Below are positions 1 through 10,666 of a stretch of 58,397 nucleotides of DNA, one piece after another. The notes under the pieces are model-generated. The model did no database searches. It saw nothing but the letters and a program-made list of their open reading frames with translations, and was not told the origin of the DNA. Position 1 is the first letter of the stretch; the number at the start of each line of letters is the position of its first letter. Source of the DNA: Thiobacillus sp. 65-29 (GTDB lineage: Bacteria > Pseudomonadota > Gammaproteobacteria > Burkholderiales > Thiobacillaceae); assembly GCA_001899775.1 (NCBI GenBank), contig MKWN01000052.1, forward strand, positions 1 through 58,397, in the 5' to 3' direction. A program made the translations under genes and the position numbers.

Positions 1-1136
1 ACGAGATCGAGTCGATCCTGAAGATCCACTGCGCGCCGGTGACCTGGCCGATCGGCATGGGCAAACGCTTCCACGGTGTCTATCACCTCCTTCACGACGA
101 GATCCTGCGCTTCAAGGCCGGCGAGGAAAATGCCAGCCAGGCGTTCGAATCGCTGCAAGGACTGGGCGAAGCCCGGCTGCGCGAGCTGTTTCCGCTCGAA
201 GCCGATGCCTTGCTGTCCGAGATCGAACTCGTGCGCGGCGCCGGGGCCAGCTTCCAGCTCGACGACTTCCTCAAGGGCAAACAGACCCCCGTGTTCTTCG
301 GCTCCGGTGTCAACAACTTCGGCGTGCGCGAAGTGCTGCGTGCGCTGGCCGACTGGGCGCCGCCGCCGCAGCCACGCGAGGCGGTCGAGCGCACGGTCGA
401 GCCCGCCGAGCCGAAATTCACCGGCTTCGTGTTCAAGATCCAGGCCAACATGGATCCGCAGCACCGCGACCGCATTGCGTTCTTCCGCGTCTGCTCCGGC
501 CGCTACAGTCCCGGCATGAAGGTACGCCACCGCCGCACCGGCAAGGACATGAAAATCGCCAACGCGGTGGTGTTCATGGCCAACGAGCGACAGCGCTCGG
601 AGGACGCCGTGGCCGGCGACATCATCGGCATCCACAACCATGGCCAGTTGCAGATCGGCGACACCCTCACCGAGGGCGAGGCGCTGCAGTTCAAGGGCAT
701 CCCCTACTTCGCGCCGGAACTGTTCTCCAAGCCGCGCCTGAAGGATCCCCTGCGCGCCAAGCAACTCAACAAAGGCCTGCTGGAACTCGGCGAGGAAGGC
801 GCGGTGCAGGTGTTCGAACCCTTCGCCGACAACACCCTGCTCATCGGCGCGGTGGGTCCACTACAGTTCGAGATCGTCGCGCATCGCCTGAAAAGCGAAT
901 ATGGTGTCGACGCCGTGTTCGAGAACGCGGGCATCCACACCGCACGCTGGGTCACCTGCCCCGATGCCCCACATCTCGCCGAATTCACCAAGGCGAATTC
1001 ATTGCGGCTGGCCAAGGACGTCGACGGCAATCTGGTGTATCTGGCCGACACGCGCGTCAACCTGCAACTCGCCCAGGAGCGCTGGCCCAAGGTCGCCTTC
1101 CACGACACGCGGGAGCACGGGCAACTGCTGGGATAA
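1..1136 (+). CDS. prfC: peptide chain release factor 3, 3' part
   Basis: RF3 is the translational GTPase that recycles RF1 and RF2 from the ribosome after termination. The gene is cut by the window edge: the open frame runs from base 3 with no start, and the first residues (IESILKIHCAPVTWPIGMGK) belong to the end of the GTP-binding domain. About 377 residues remain, covering the end of the G domain, the beta-barrel domain 2 (roughly nt 410-690) and the C-terminal RF3 domain with LNKGLLELGEEGAVQVF and IGAVGPLQFEIV, which are typical of PrfC. It ends at TAA 1134-1136. The next gene begins 110 bases downstream on the same strand. Identity is clear from the conserved C-terminal half; only the missing N-terminus cannot be judged. 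Confidence 0.95.
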   Translation, partial: EIESILKIHCAPVTWPIGMGKRFHGVYHLLHDEILRFKAGEENASQAFESLQGLGEARLRELFPLEADALLSEIELVRGAGASFQLDDFLKGKQTPVFFGSGVNNFGVREVLRALADWAPPPQPREAVERTVEPAEPKFTGFVFKIQANMDPQHRDRIAFFRVCSGRYSPGMKVRHRRTGKDMKIANAVVFMANERQRSEDAVAGDIIGIHNHGQLQIGDTLTEGEALQFKGIPYFAPELFSKPRLKDPLRAKQLNKGLLELGEEGAVQVFEPFADNTLLIGAVGPLQFEIVAHRLKSEYGVDAVFENAGIHTARWVTCPDAPHLAEFTKANSLRLAKDVDGNLVYLADTRVNLQLAQERWPKVAFHDTREHGQLLG

Positions 1137-1245
1137 CTTTTTTCACGCCCCCCCGGGGGGGTGCCACCCGCCCCTTCAGGTAATTCCCGGAAATTCCGCT
1201 ATCCTGTCGACATGCGGGCGCAGACCCCGCAGCATGGGGGTAGGG

Positions 1246-2280
1246 ATGAGACGATCGAGAAGACGCTTTCTGGGCGGCCTCGTGGCGCTGCCGCTGTCGA
1301 GCCTGCCCGGCGTGCACCGGGCGCACGCCGATGCGGTTCGGCACCCCATCCGCCTCAACATCCCGGGTCCGGGCAGCCTGCCCTTCACCCCACTCGAACT
1401 CGTCAATCCGCTGGGAATCGATCGCGCGCTGGGCGCTGAATTGTTGATCCGCTATTTCCCCAGCGGTGTCCAGGCTGCCGAGGACATGCTCGCTGGCAAC
1501 GCAGACTTTGCCGGCCTCGGCTTCGTCGTGCTGCCCCGCATGCAGGCAAAAGGCGTCGAGATCGTGACGATCGCGCCGCTGAGCGGGGAGACGCCGCCTT
1601 TTTCCGTAGTGGTGCGCGCGGAACTGCGCGGCCGGATACGCGCGCTGGGCGACCTCAGGGGACGCAGCGTCGGCGTGCCCGTCGGCAGCATCAAATCGAA
1701 GACCTATCTGCAGAGCATGGCCGAAGTCGTGCTGGCGAGCGGCGGCGTCAAGCCGAATGAAGTCCGCTGGGTCGGCACCGGCCAGAACATCGATGGCCTC
1801 GTCGGTGCCCTCGCAGGGAACGTGGTCGACGCGGTGTTCTGCGAGGAGCCCTTCTCCAGCGCCCTGGTGCGACGCGGCACGGGTTTCCTGCTCGCCGATC
1901 TGCGCAATGCGAAGCTTGCCGCAAGCGTACCTGGCGCGGGGCACCTGCGCGCGATGATCGCCACGCGCCCCGCCCTCATTCGGCAGGACCCGGAACGCGT
2001 CGCGCTCATGGTGCAGATGCTGCGCAGGGCACTGGCCTGGATGCAGGAACAGACACCCGCAGCGATCGTCGCACGCCTGCGTGTCGCCGACGATGCGGAC
2101 CAGGCCGACCGCGTCGCCGCGTTGAGAAACGCCGCATCGCTGTTCCCGCGCAATACCCGCTTCTCGCGCGCGCAGGTCGAGGCAACGCGCACCTTCCTGC
2201 GCGCCAGTGGCGACCCCGCCGCCGACACCTTCGACGCCGCGCGCCTGGTCGACGACACCTGGGCCGGCAGCCGACCGTGA
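1246..2280 (+). CDS. Tat-exported periplasmic substrate-binding protein (NMT1/TauA-like)
   Basis: This 344-residue protein starts with a twin-arginine signal (RRRFLGGLVALPLSSLPG) and a likely cleavage after AHA at residue 28. It then shows the fold of ABC-type NitT/TauT binding proteins: LGAELLIRYFPSGVQAAEDM, the LRGRSVGVPVGSIKS segment and a hinge before a C-terminal helical region. I chose ATG 1246 because GGGGGTAGGG lies just upstream; ATG 1234 is possible. The stop overlaps the next gene's GTG start (GTGA, 2277-2280), so translation of the two is probably coupled. No permease or ATPase lies nearby, which suggests that the protein presents a ligand to the membrane GGDEF/EAL protein rather than to a transporter. 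The ligand is unknown. The family call is firm; the sensory role is inferred. Confidence 0.85.
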   Translation: MRRSRRRFLGGLVALPLSSLPGVHRAHADAVRHPIRLNIPGPGSLPFTPLELVNPLGIDRALGAELLIRYFPSGVQAAEDMLAGNADFAGLGFVVLPRMQAKGVEIVTIAPLSGETPPFSVVVRAELRGRIRALGDLRGRSVGVPVGSIKSKTYLQSMAEVVLASGGVKPNEVRWVGTGQNIDGLVGALAGNVVDAVFCEEPFSSALVRRGTGFLLADLRNAKLAASVPGAGHLRAMIATRPALIRQDPERVALMVQMLRRALAWMQEQTPAAIVARLRVADDADQADRVAALRNAASLFPRNTRFSRAQVEATRTFLRASGDPAADTFDAARLVDDTWAGSRP

Positions 2281-4958
2281 GTGCGGACGGAAGCAACACG
2301 ACACCGCGCACCTACGGCCTGCGCCGGCAGGCGACCTTCCGCCTCGCGCTGGTCATGCTGGCCACGACGCTGCTGGTTGGCACGGTCGCGCATCGGGTCT
2401 ACCGTTCCATCCACGCCAACGAGCTGGCACACAACCGCGCCAATCTGCTCGAGTTCTATCAAACCCATCTCAAGCACGTCGAGAAGCTGTGGGCGAACGA
2501 TGCCGAGCGCACGCGCGTGCGCATCGAGTTCAGTCGCATTCTGGAAGAGGGCGACCCGATACGTTGGCCCAAGCTCAATGCCTATCTCAACGCACAGTGG
2601 GAATTCACCCAGTTCTCCAATCTTTTCGTCACCTCGCGCGACAACCGCACTGTGTTCCGCTTCGGTACCATCGCACGCAATCTCGAAGACGCCGCTGCGC
2701 TCGGTGACAAGCACTGGTTCTACGACCCGGCCACGCGCGAGTTGCACCGCGTTTACCGGCTGCCGCTCTGGCTCGGCAGCGATGGCGAGGGTCGCCTCAT
2801 CCTGATGAAGGCGGTCACGCCCTCGGTCCTGTCCGCCATCAGCGCACCGGATACCGACCTCACCCTTCTGCAGGGCGGCCAGTCCATCGTGCACGCGGTC
2901 GCACCCTCGCAAATGCCCTCCAGCGACAAAGACCTGGCGACCCTCGCCACCGTCAGTGTCGACGTGCCCTGGTCCGGCGAGGGCGCAACAGCCGTGGTGT
3001 TGCGTGCCCGCCAGCACTTGCAGGGCATGCTGCCCTGGCAGAATTTCCTGCTGCCACCGCTGCTCGGCGGACTGGCGCTGCTCGCCTTCGTCTGGCTCGG
3101 ACTGGGCCGCTGGATGCGCCAAACCCTGCACCGCATCGCCGCGCTCAAGCGCGCCAGCCGCGTGTTTGCCGGCGGTGCCGGGGCGGCCGCGGCACGCGAG
3201 CAGCTTGCCTCGGCCACGCACGAGCACGACGAAGTGCGCGACGTCGCCGCGGCCATGGCCGACATGATGGAGACCGTGGAACAGCGTCAGCGGGAACAGA
3301 AGATCTATCTGGATACCCTGGCGCTGCTCGAAGAGGCCGTACTGGAACTCGACCCCGAATGCCGCATCCTGCGGGCAAGCCCGGGCTGGACCACACTCGC
3401 GCGCACCGAGGATTCCGTCGGCACGCCGCTGCAACGTTATTTCCACGAGGACGATGCCGACACCCTGCATCTGCAGTGCATGGCGATCAAGCGCGGGGAA
3501 AAAGACCAGACCAATCTGCGCCTGCGTCTGCGCAGTGCAAGCCCGAACGAGGTGCGCTGGACCGAGTGTCGCCTGATTCGTCAGCAGGATGCGCAGGGCA
3601 CCACCATCGGTCTGCGCGGCGTGCTGCGCGACATCACGCAGACCTATCTGCACGAACGCCAGATTTCGCACATGGCGATGCACGACGCCCTGACCCAACT
3701 GCCGAACCGCATCCTGGTGGAAGACCGGCTCAAGGTGGCACTGCGCATGGCTTCGCGCACGGGTCGCCTGGTCGGCGTGTGCTTCATCGACCTCGATCAT
3801 TTCAAGACGGTCAATGACGCCCTCGGCCACAAGGCCGGCGACAAGCTGTTGATCGCCTTCTCCGAGCGCCTGCGCGGCCAGTTGCGTGCCGGTGACACGC
3901 TGGCGCGCTGGGGGGGCGACGAATTCGTGCTGCTGCTGCCCGACATCGTCGAGGAAGCCGACGTGCGCGGCGTGGTGCACAAGATCGCCGACGCCATGTG
4001 CGCGCCTTTCCCGCTGGAGGACACCGCCTACGTCATGACCTTCAGCATGGGTATCGCGCTCTATCCCGTGGATGCAACCTCCCTCGACGACCTGCTGTCC
4101 GAGGCGGACCGCGCGATGTTCTATGCCAAGGCGCAGGGGCGCAACCAGATCGCCTTCTTCGGCGAAATCCTGCACAAGGCGGACGGCCGCAGGGATCTCT
4201 ACATCCAGAACCATCTCGCCGTGGCGGTCCAGGAGCGGCGCATCGAAGCCTGGTACCAGCCGCTGGTCGATGCCGAAAGCGGGCACTGCATCGCGGTCGA
4301 GGTGCTGGCGCGCTGGCACGACCCGACCCTGGGCTGGATACCGCCCGACACCTTCATCCCGATGGCGGAGAACCTGGGCCTCATCCACCAGCTCGGCAGC
4401 CAGGTATGGCAGGCGGCCATCGAAGCCGTCGCCGCGTGGCGGCACGCGGGCCATGACCTGATGCTCTCGGTCAACATCTCCAAGCGCCAGCTCTTCAACG
4501 ACCGCTTCACCCGTTCGCTGCTCGACGATCTTGCGCGGCATTCGCTGCCGCCGCAGCAGGTCATCCTGGAAGTGACCGAAAGCCTCGCGCTGATGGACGT
4601 GGAGAACGCCGTCGAACGCCTGCCCGAGCTCAAGCGCGCCGGCTTCCGCATCGCCATCGATGATTTCGGCACCGGCTATTCGTCGCTGTCGCAGCTTCAC
4701 GAAATGCCGGTCGACGAGCTCAAGATCGACCTCTCCTTCGTGCGCCGTCTCGCCGACCCACGCGGCCTCAGCATGGTACAGGCCATCGTCAGCCTCGCCA
4801 CCACGCTCGGCCTGAAGACCATCGCCGAGGGCGTGGAGGATGCCGCCACGGCGGACAGACTGCGCATGCTGGGCGTGAACACCCTGCAGGGCTTCCATTT
4901 CGCCAAGCCCATGCCGCGCGAGGAGTTCGAAACGTGGCTGGCCCGCTTCTGCCGCTGA
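2277..4958 (+). CDS. membrane receptor with PAS, GGDEF and EAL domains
   Basis: This is an 893-residue cyclic-di-GMP enzyme starting at GTG 2277. A transmembrane helix lies near residues 20-38, a periplasmic sensor region reaches to about 255, and a second helix follows (LLPPLLGGLALLAFVW). Then come a HAMP-like linker, a PAS-like region (about 340-440), a GGDEF domain with intact WGGDEF near residue 544, and an EAL domain. The signature EAL is EVL (VEVLARW), but other catalytic features are present: NISKRQ, LEVTES, DDFGTGYSSL, ELKIDLSF, IAEGVED and QGFHFAKP. Both activities are therefore plausible. The periplasmic loop is the natural docking site for the binding protein encoded just upstream. 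The net direction of c-di-GMP turnover cannot be read from sequence. Confidence 0.9.
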   Translation: MSADGSNTTPRTYGLRRQATFRLALVMLATTLLVGTVAHRVYRSIHANELAHNRANLLEFYQTHLKHVEKLWANDAERTRVRIEFSRILEEGDPIRWPKLNAYLNAQWEFTQFSNLFVTSRDNRTVFRFGTIARNLEDAAALGDKHWFYDPATRELHRVYRLPLWLGSDGEGRLILMKAVTPSVLSAISAPDTDLTLLQGGQSIVHAVAPSQMPSSDKDLATLATVSVDVPWSGEGATAVVLRARQHLQGMLPWQNFLLPPLLGGLALLAFVWLGLGRWMRQTLHRIAALKRASRVFAGGAGAAAAREQLASATHEHDEVRDVAAAMADMMETVEQRQREQKIYLDTLALLEEAVLELDPECRILRASPGWTTLARTEDSVGTPLQRYFHEDDADTLHLQCMAIKRGEKDQTNLRLRLRSASPNEVRWTECRLIRQQDAQGTTIGLRGVLRDITQTYLHERQISHMAMHDALTQLPNRILVEDRLKVALRMASRTGRLVGVCFIDLDHFKTVNDALGHKAGDKLLIAFSERLRGQLRAGDTLARWGGDEFVLLLPDIVEEADVRGVVHKIADAMCAPFPLEDTAYVMTFSMGIALYPVDATSLDDLLSEADRAMFYAKAQGRNQIAFFGEILHKADGRRDLYIQNHLAVAVQERRIEAWYQPLVDAESGHCIAVEVLARWHDPTLGWIPPDTFIPMAENLGLIHQLGSQVWQAAIEAVAAWRHAGHDLMLSVNISKRQLFNDRFTRSLLDDLARHSLPPQQVILEVTESLALMDVENAVERLPELKRAGFRIAIDDFGTGYSSLSQLHEMPVDELKIDLSFVRRLADPRGLSMVQAIVSLATTLGLKTIAEGVEDAATADRLRMLGVNTLQGFHFAKPMPREEFETWLARFCR

Positions 4959-5019
4959 ACAGGGCTTTGCCAGCCCGGTTCGCGCAACGCATACTCAAAT
5001 CCGGACAAGGGAGGGTTCC

Positions 5020-5661
5020 ATGGTCTTCACCAACCGACAGCACGCCGCGGATCGTCTTGCCGAGGCACTCGCCGCCTACAAGGGTCGCAATCCGCTCATT
5101 CTCGCCATCCCGCGCGGCGCGGTCGCCATGGGACGGCATCTCGCGCACGAACTGGGCGGCGAACTCGACGTCGTGCTGGTGCGCAAGCTGCGTGCGCCGT
5201 TCAATCCGGAATTCGCGCTCGGCTCGATCGACGAATCGGGCTGGAGCTATATCGCCGACTACGCGGAATCGGCGGGCGGCACGGCGGCCTATCTGGAGCA
5301 GGAAAAACAGGTCCAGCTCGACCCCCTCCGCGCACGGCGCGCACAGTACACGCCGCTGCGGCCGCCGATCGACCCCGCGGACCGCATCGTCATCGTTGTC
5401 GATGACGGACTCGCCACCGGCGCAACCATGATCGCGGCACTGCACGGCCTGCGCCAGCGCAAGCCGGCGCGCCTCGTCTGTGCGGTGCCGGTGGCGCCGC
5501 CCGATACGCTGGCAAGAATCCGCCCCTATGCCGATGAAGTGGTCTGCCTGTCGGCCCCCGAAAATTTCCGGGCGGTCGGCCAGTTCTATGCGGATTTTCC
5601 GCAGGTGGAGGATGACGAGGTGATCGAGATTCTCAGGGGAGTGGGAGGGGGTAAGCGGTAA
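5020..5661 (+). CDS. phosphoribosyltransferase-family protein
   Basis: The protein has 213 residues and the type I phosphoribosyltransferase PRPP-binding motif IVVDDGLATGATM near residues 127-139. The N-terminal half has PRGAVAMGRHLAHELGGELD and VRKLRAPFNPEFALGSID, the pattern of stand-alone PRTase-fold proteins whose substrate is usually not known. The start is supported by AGGGAGGG upstream of ATG 5020. The reaction is expected to involve PRPP or a phosphoribosyl product, but no substrate can be assigned. It lies 61 bases after the GGDEF/EAL gene and is followed by a short GTAAGCGG-type repeat and a convergent minus-strand run. Confidence 0.8.
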   Translation: MVFTNRQHAADRLAEALAAYKGRNPLILAIPRGAVAMGRHLAHELGGELDVVLVRKLRAPFNPEFALGSIDESGWSYIADYAESAGGTAAYLEQEKQVQLDPLRARRAQYTPLRPPIDPADRIVIVVDDGLATGATMIAALHGLRQRKPARLVCAVPVAPPDTLARIRPYADEVVCLSAPENFRAVGQFYADFPQVEDDEVIEILRGVGGGKR

Positions 5662-5679
5662 GCGGGGAGCGGTAAGCGG
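5648..5679 (+). repeat. short imperfect tandem repeat (GGTAAGCGG)
   Basis: Three close copies of GGTAAGCGG, one separated by GGGAGC, span the end of the phosphoribosyltransferase gene and the gap before the convergent HlyD gene. This looks like slippage-born simple sequence. I see no terminator-like hairpin here. Confidence 0.6.
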
Positions 5680-5682
5680 CAT

Positions 5683-6876
5683 TCAGCGCGCCTTCACCCG
5701 GACGCCGTCACGCACGCTCTCGTCCGGGTGCGCCACCAGTTTTTCCCCGGCAGCCAACCCTGAAAGCACCTGCGTGGCGAGCCCCGCGCGCTGGCCGATC
5801 CCCACCGGCTTGCGATGCGCGCGTCCGCCATCGATGACGAACACCGCCCAGCCCTCGCCCTGACGGAACAGCGCGCTGGTCGGCACTTGCAGCACATCCT
5901 GGCCTTCCCACAGCACGAAGCGCGCCTCGACCCGATAGCCGTCGCCCAGCCGCGCCCACGCCGCGTGCGGCGACGTAAAATCGACGATCACCCGCACCCG
6001 CTGCTCTTCCACGCCCAACGCGGACACCTTGGTGAAGCCGCTCGGCTCGACCACGCGCACGCGGCCCGCGACGGCCTCGGCGCCGCCCCAGCGATCGAGA
6101 ACCACCTTCGAACCGGGCATGATTTTCACCGCATGGGTGGAGAGCACTTCGACCTCGACCTCGAGGCTCGCCGGATCACCGATCTCCAGGAGCGGCTGCG
6201 CGGCGGCAACCGCACCCTCACTTTCGTGCAACACCTTCAGAACCCGGGCCGCGAGCGGCGCGCGAACCTCGACGCGATGCGCGACGCCATGCGCCTGCAA
6301 CTGCGCTGCGCTGGCAAGCGCCGCGCGTGCCGTGTCCAGATCGAAGCGCGCCACGCGTACCGCCTGCTGCGCAGCGGCCGCAGCGGCCTGCGCGCGGGTC
6401 TCGGCGGTGCGCGCGCTGTCCTGCGCCTGTTCGGAGACGAAGCCGGAGCGACGCAGCGACTCCGCCCGCTCGCGTTCCTGGCGCGCCAGTTGCGCGGCGG
6501 CGGTCGCGGCTCGCGCATTGTCTTCGGCCAGCGCGAGCGCGGCGCTGGCCGCATGGGCCTGCGCCTCGGCCTGGGCACGGCTGCGCGGGTCGAGCGCGGC
6601 GGAACGCGCGGGATCGATCGCCGCGACGATCTCCCCGGCGGCCACCGCATCACCGGCCTTCAGGTCGATGCGCCGCTGGAAACCCGCGACCGGCGCCGAC
6701 ACGAGGTAACGCTCGCGCACCCGCGTCTTGCCCTCCTCCTCCACCGTGACGACGAGTGGTGCGCGCCGCACCTCGGCGACGTCGACCGGCACCGCGCGCG
6801 GCATGAAGCCATAGGCGAGCCCTGCCGCCACGACGGCGACGGTCGCCAGGATGCCGATTCTTGCACGCAGGTTCAT
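5683..6876 (-). CDS. HlyD/MacA-type periplasmic adaptor (membrane fusion protein)
   Basis: This is a 397-residue periplasmic adaptor. An N-terminal membrane anchor (IGILATVAVVAAGLAYGFMP) is followed by a biotinyl-lipoyl-like half (LVVTVEEEGKTRVRERYLVS, GDAVAAGEIVAAID). A long alanine-rich coiled-coil hairpin of about 130 residues comes next, then the second lipoyl half and beta-barrel, and the C-terminal membrane-proximal domain (VPTSALFRQGEGWAVFVIDG). It follows the permease gene with a 15-base gap and is the last gene of the run. With the FtsX permease and ATPase it makes a complete MacAB- or DevBCA-like exporter. No outer-membrane channel gene is in the window, and the substrate is unknown. 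Confidence 0.88.
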   Translation of the reverse strand: MNLRARIGILATVAVVAAGLAYGFMPRAVPVDVAEVRRAPLVVTVEEEGKTRVRERYLVSAPVAGFQRRIDLKAGDAVAAGEIVAAIDPARSAALDPRSRAQAEAQAHAASAALALAEDNARAATAAAQLARQERERAESLRRSGFVSEQAQDSARTAETRAQAAAAAAQQAVRVARFDLDTARAALASAAQLQAHGVAHRVEVRAPLAARVLKVLHESEGAVAAAQPLLEIGDPASLEVEVEVLSTHAVKIMPGSKVVLDRWGGAEAVAGRVRVVEPSGFTKVSALGVEEQRVRVIVDFTSPHAAWARLGDGYRVEARFVLWEGQDVLQVPTSALFRQGEGWAVFVIDGGRAHRKPVGIGQRAGLATQVLSGLAAGEKLVAHPDESVRDGVRVKAR

Positions 6877-6891
6877 GCGAGGGTTTCTGTC

Positions 6892-9261
6892 CTATTCACG
6901 TGTCTTCAACACCGCCACCAGATCGAGCCGCCCCAGCCGCAGCCACAGCAGCAGGCCCGACAGCAGGGCCGACACGATCACGACGCTTGCCCCCATCGCA
7001 TAGTTCTCCGGAGTGAGAATGAGCGGCAGGCGATACAGCTCGCTCTGGAACGCCACCACCAGGATGCCGACGAGCGCCACGCCGACGATGAAGCCGATCG
7101 GAATCGCCGCCAGCGTCAGCAGCGCCAGTTCGCCGAGCAGGATATAGGCGATCTCGCCGTGGGTGAAGCCCAGCACGCGCAGGCTGGCGAGTTCGCGCCC
7201 GCGTTCGGACAGACTAATGCGCGCCGCATTGTAGACGACGCCGAAGCCGATCGCGCCGGCGAGCAGGGTGGCGACGAAATTGTAGAACAGGATGAATTCG
7301 CCGATGGTTGCGTAGAAGCTCTGAATCGCCGCCTTGTTGGCGACCATGCCGAGCACGCGCGGGCGGTCATGCAGGCGCGCGTAGAGTTCGGGCTCCGTAC
7401 CCGGTTCGACCGCGAGATAGGCCCCCGATACGGTCGCGCCCTCGCGCATCAGCGCGTTGAGCGAGTCGTGCTGCATGTAGGCCGACACGCCGAGAAACTG
7501 CCTGGTGATGCCGAGCACCGGCACCTGCCGCACCGGCCGGCTGCCTTCGAGCACTTCCACCGTCAGCAGGTCACCCGGCTTCACGTGCAGGATTTTCTCC
7601 GCCAGGTGATCGGTGAGCACCACGCCGCCCGGCGGCACCGCCACCGGCCGCAGGCTGCGGTCGAGCGAGCGGTGCAACTCACCTTCCGGCTGGATGCCGA
7701 ATACCGAGCCGCGGTGATGATACTGGCCGAAGCGCAGGATCGCCGGCACGTCGCGGAAGCCCTCGACGTGATCGACACCGGGCAATGCGGCGAGTTCGTG
7801 CAGCGCGCGTCCTGAAGTCGGCTCGATGAAGGACAGCGCGAGATCCTCGCGCGCCGCCTGGCGAAACTGCACGTCGACCATGAAATCGATGGCCCCGCGC
7901 TGGTAGTTGCCGACCATCATCAGGCCGCACGCGCACGCGATGCCGAGCGTGGTCAACAACGATTTCAGCGGCCGACGCTCGATGTGGCGCAGGATCATGC
8001 GTGAGGGCGCGGCGACCCAGCGTGCAAGCCCCAATCGCTCCACCAGCGTGGTGTGGTACACCTCCGGCATCTCCGCACGCATGCCCTCCGCGGGCGGCAG
8101 GCGCACCGCGCGCACGACGGCGAGCAGCGTGCCGCTCACCGCCGCCAGCGCGCCGACCGCAAACGCGATTGCGATCACACCGACGTTCAGTTCGTAGTCG
8201 AGATAGGGAAAGCGGAAGGTCGTCTCGCGATACACGTGCGCCAGGCCCTGGCCGAACCACGCACCCAGCGCCACGCCCGCCGCCACGCCGATACTCGCCA
8301 TGATCAGTACCAGCTTGACGTAGTGCCAGCCGATCACTGCATAGCCGTAGCCGAAGGCCTTGAGGATGGCGATCTGTTCGCGCTGCAGGGCGATCAGCCG
8401 GCTCAGCACGATGTTCAACAGGAAGGCCGCAACGCCAAGGAAGATCGCGGGAAACACCGTCGCCATGGTGCGCAACTGTTTCAGTTCTTCCGTCAGGAAG
8501 CGGTTGGAGAACTGGTGTCGGCGCCCGTAGGCGCCGGTGCCGCCGTACGGTGCGAGGATCGCGTCGACGCGGTCGATGACGTCCTGCAGGTTCGCGCCGC
8601 GCGCCAGTGTGAGGCTGGCGTGATTGAACGCACCGTCCATGTCGTAGGCGGCGGCCAGCGCGCTGCGTCCCATCCACAGGACACCGTAGCGCTTGAAGTC
8701 GGGAAACATCGAGCCCGGCGCGATCTGGTACACGTATTCCGGCGACACCGCGACGCCGACCACCACCAGCCGCTTGCGCTTGCCGTGAATGATCGCCGCG
8801 AGCGTGTCGCCGGGCTGGAAGCCGTGCGCGTCGGCGAAGGTGTCCGACAGTACCACCTCGTCCGCACTCCACGGCTGCACCAGGCGCCCGCGCTTGATAT
8901 GCAGCCGGTTCAGCCGGGCTTCGCCGACATCCGGCAGCGAGAGCAACTGGCCGGTGATGGGATCGGAAAACCCCGCGACCTCCAGCTTCACCCCCGCCCG
9001 CACCCGCGTCTCCATGCGCTCGACCCCGGGAATCGCGGCGAGGCGTTCGGCCAGCGGCTCCGGCGCGCGCTTGAGGACGGCGAACACGTCGGCGAAGCGG
9101 TATTCGGCATAGAAGCGGTCGCGCGTGCCCACCAGCGAATCGTAGGTGGACAGCGACATCACCATCGTCGCCACCCCGCCCATGATCACCGCGGCGATCG
9201 CCAGCACCTGCCCGCGCAGGTGCCACAGGTCACGGAAAAGCTTGCGATCGAGGGCGCGCAC
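6892..9261 (-). CDS. ABC transporter permease with two FtsX domains
   Basis: The protein has 789 residues. An N-terminal helix ([20 protein letters not shown]) is followed by a large periplasmic MacB-like domain. A first FtsX core has three helices ([60 protein letters not shown]). A further helix ([16 protein letters not shown]), a second periplasmic domain and a second FtsX core near the C-terminus complete it. Such duplicated permeases pair with LolD/MacB-type ATPases and act as mechanotransmitters with a periplasmic adaptor. The start at 9261 directly abuts the ATPase stop at 9262. The substrate is unknown. Confidence 0.88.
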   Translation of the reverse strand: MRALDRKLFRDLWHLRGQVLAIAAVIMGGVATMVMSLSTYDSLVGTRDRFYAEYRFADVFAVLKRAPEPLAERLAAIPGVERMETRVRAGVKLEVAGFSDPITGQLLSLPDVGEARLNRLHIKRGRLVQPWSADEVVLSDTFADAHGFQPGDTLAAIIHGKRKRLVVVGVAVSPEYVYQIAPGSMFPDFKRYGVLWMGRSALAAAYDMDGAFNHASLTLARGANLQDVIDRVDAILAPYGGTGAYGRRHQFSNRFLTEELKQLRTMATVFPAIFLGVAAFLLNIVLSRLIALQREQIAILKAFGYGYAVIGWHYVKLVLIMASIGVAAGVALGAWFGQGLAHVYRETTFRFPYLDYELNVGVIAIAFAVGALAAVSGTLLAVVRAVRLPPAEGMRAEMPEVYHTTLVERLGLARWVAAPSRMILRHIERRPLKSLLTTLGIACACGLMMVGNYQRGAIDFMVDVQFRQAAREDLALSFIEPTSGRALHELAALPGVDHVEGFRDVPAILRFGQYHHRGSVFGIQPEGELHRSLDRSLRPVAVPPGGVVLTDHLAEKILHVKPGDLLTVEVLEGSRPVRQVPVLGITRQFLGVSAYMQHDSLNALMREGATVSGAYLAVEPGTEPELYARLHDRPRVLGMVANKAAIQSFYATIGEFILFYNFVATLLAGAIGFGVVYNAARISLSERGRELASLRVLGFTHGEIAYILLGELALLTLAAIPIGFIVGVALVGILVVAFQSELYRLPLILTPENYAMGASVVIVSALLSGLLLWLRLGRLDLVAVLKTRE

Positions 9262-9993
<732 letters not shown>

Positions 9994-10021
9994 GCCACGC
10001 CGCCGCCGGTGCGGCCAGCCG

Positions 10022-10666
10022 TCAGCGTTCCGGCAAATGCCCGGCGAACCACCCCGCCGCACGTGCCGCGACGGCTTCAAGCGTGCCCGGCTCCTCGAAC
10101 AGGTGGCTGGCACCGGGAACGATCACCAGTTCCTTCTTGCAGCGCAGTTGGTCGTAGGCCTGCTGGTTGAGTTCGATCACGCCGCTGTCGTAGCCGCCTA
10201 CCAGCAGCAGGGTCGGCGCCGTCACCCGCGCCAGCGCCTGCGGGCTTGCCAGATCGGGACGGCCGCCGCGCGACACCACCGCACGCGCTGCGTCACCCAG
10301 CACCGCTGCGGCTTCGAGCGCGGCCGCCGCGCCCGTGCTGGCGCCGAAAAAGCCGAGCGGCAGCGTCCGCGTCGCATCTTCTGCCGTCACCCAGCGCGCG
10401 GCATCGAGCAGGCGTCGCGCCAGCAGGTCGACGTCGAAGCGGCGCGCATAATCGCGATCTTCCATCGGCGTCAGCAGGTCCATCAGCAGCGTGCCCACAC
10501 CCGCCGCGCGCAACACGCCGGCGACGTGGTTGTTGCGCGGGGAATGGCGCGACGAGCCGCTGCCGTGGGCGAACAGCACGAGTCCGACCGCGCGGTGCGG
10601 AATCTCCAGCATGCCTTCCACCACGGCGCCCGCGGCCGGAATGCGAACCAGAATCGAGGTGCTCAT
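10022..10666 (-). CDS. alpha/beta hydrolase (dienelactone-hydrolase-like)
   Basis: The protein has 214 residues and an alpha/beta-hydrolase fold. The nucleophile elbow is GASTG in [18 protein letters not shown], the likely acid is the Asp in [15 protein letters not shown], and the likely base is the His in [13 protein letters not shown]. An oxyanion-type segment [17 protein letters not shown] lies near the N-terminus. Its ATG overlaps the stop of the radical-SAM gene (ATGA, 10663-10666), so the two are probably translated together. The substrate is unknown. Because it is coupled to the AmmeMemoRadiSam genes, it may act in the same process. Confidence 0.82.
   Translation of the reverse strand: MSTSILVRIPAAGAVVEGMLEIPHRAVGLVLFAHGSGSSRHSPRNNHVAGVLRAAGVGTLLMDLLTPMEDRDYARRFDVDLLARRLLDAARWVTAEDATRTLPLGFFGASTGAAAALEAAAVLGDAARAVVSRGGRPDLASPQALARVTAPTLLLVGGYDSGVIELNQQAYDQLRCKKELVIVPGASHLFEEPGTLEAVAARAAGWFAGHLPER

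Noticed and set aside
1148-1161. C7G7 palindrome after prfC as a terminator
   Set aside because: The T-run precedes rather than follows it on the plus strand, and the minus strand would give an A-run; no loop bases are available.
1704-4898. A 1064-codon minus-strand open frame opposite the GGDEF/EAL gene
   Set aside because: It is the antisense shadow of a gene with intact catalytic motifs and no domain is visible in its translation.
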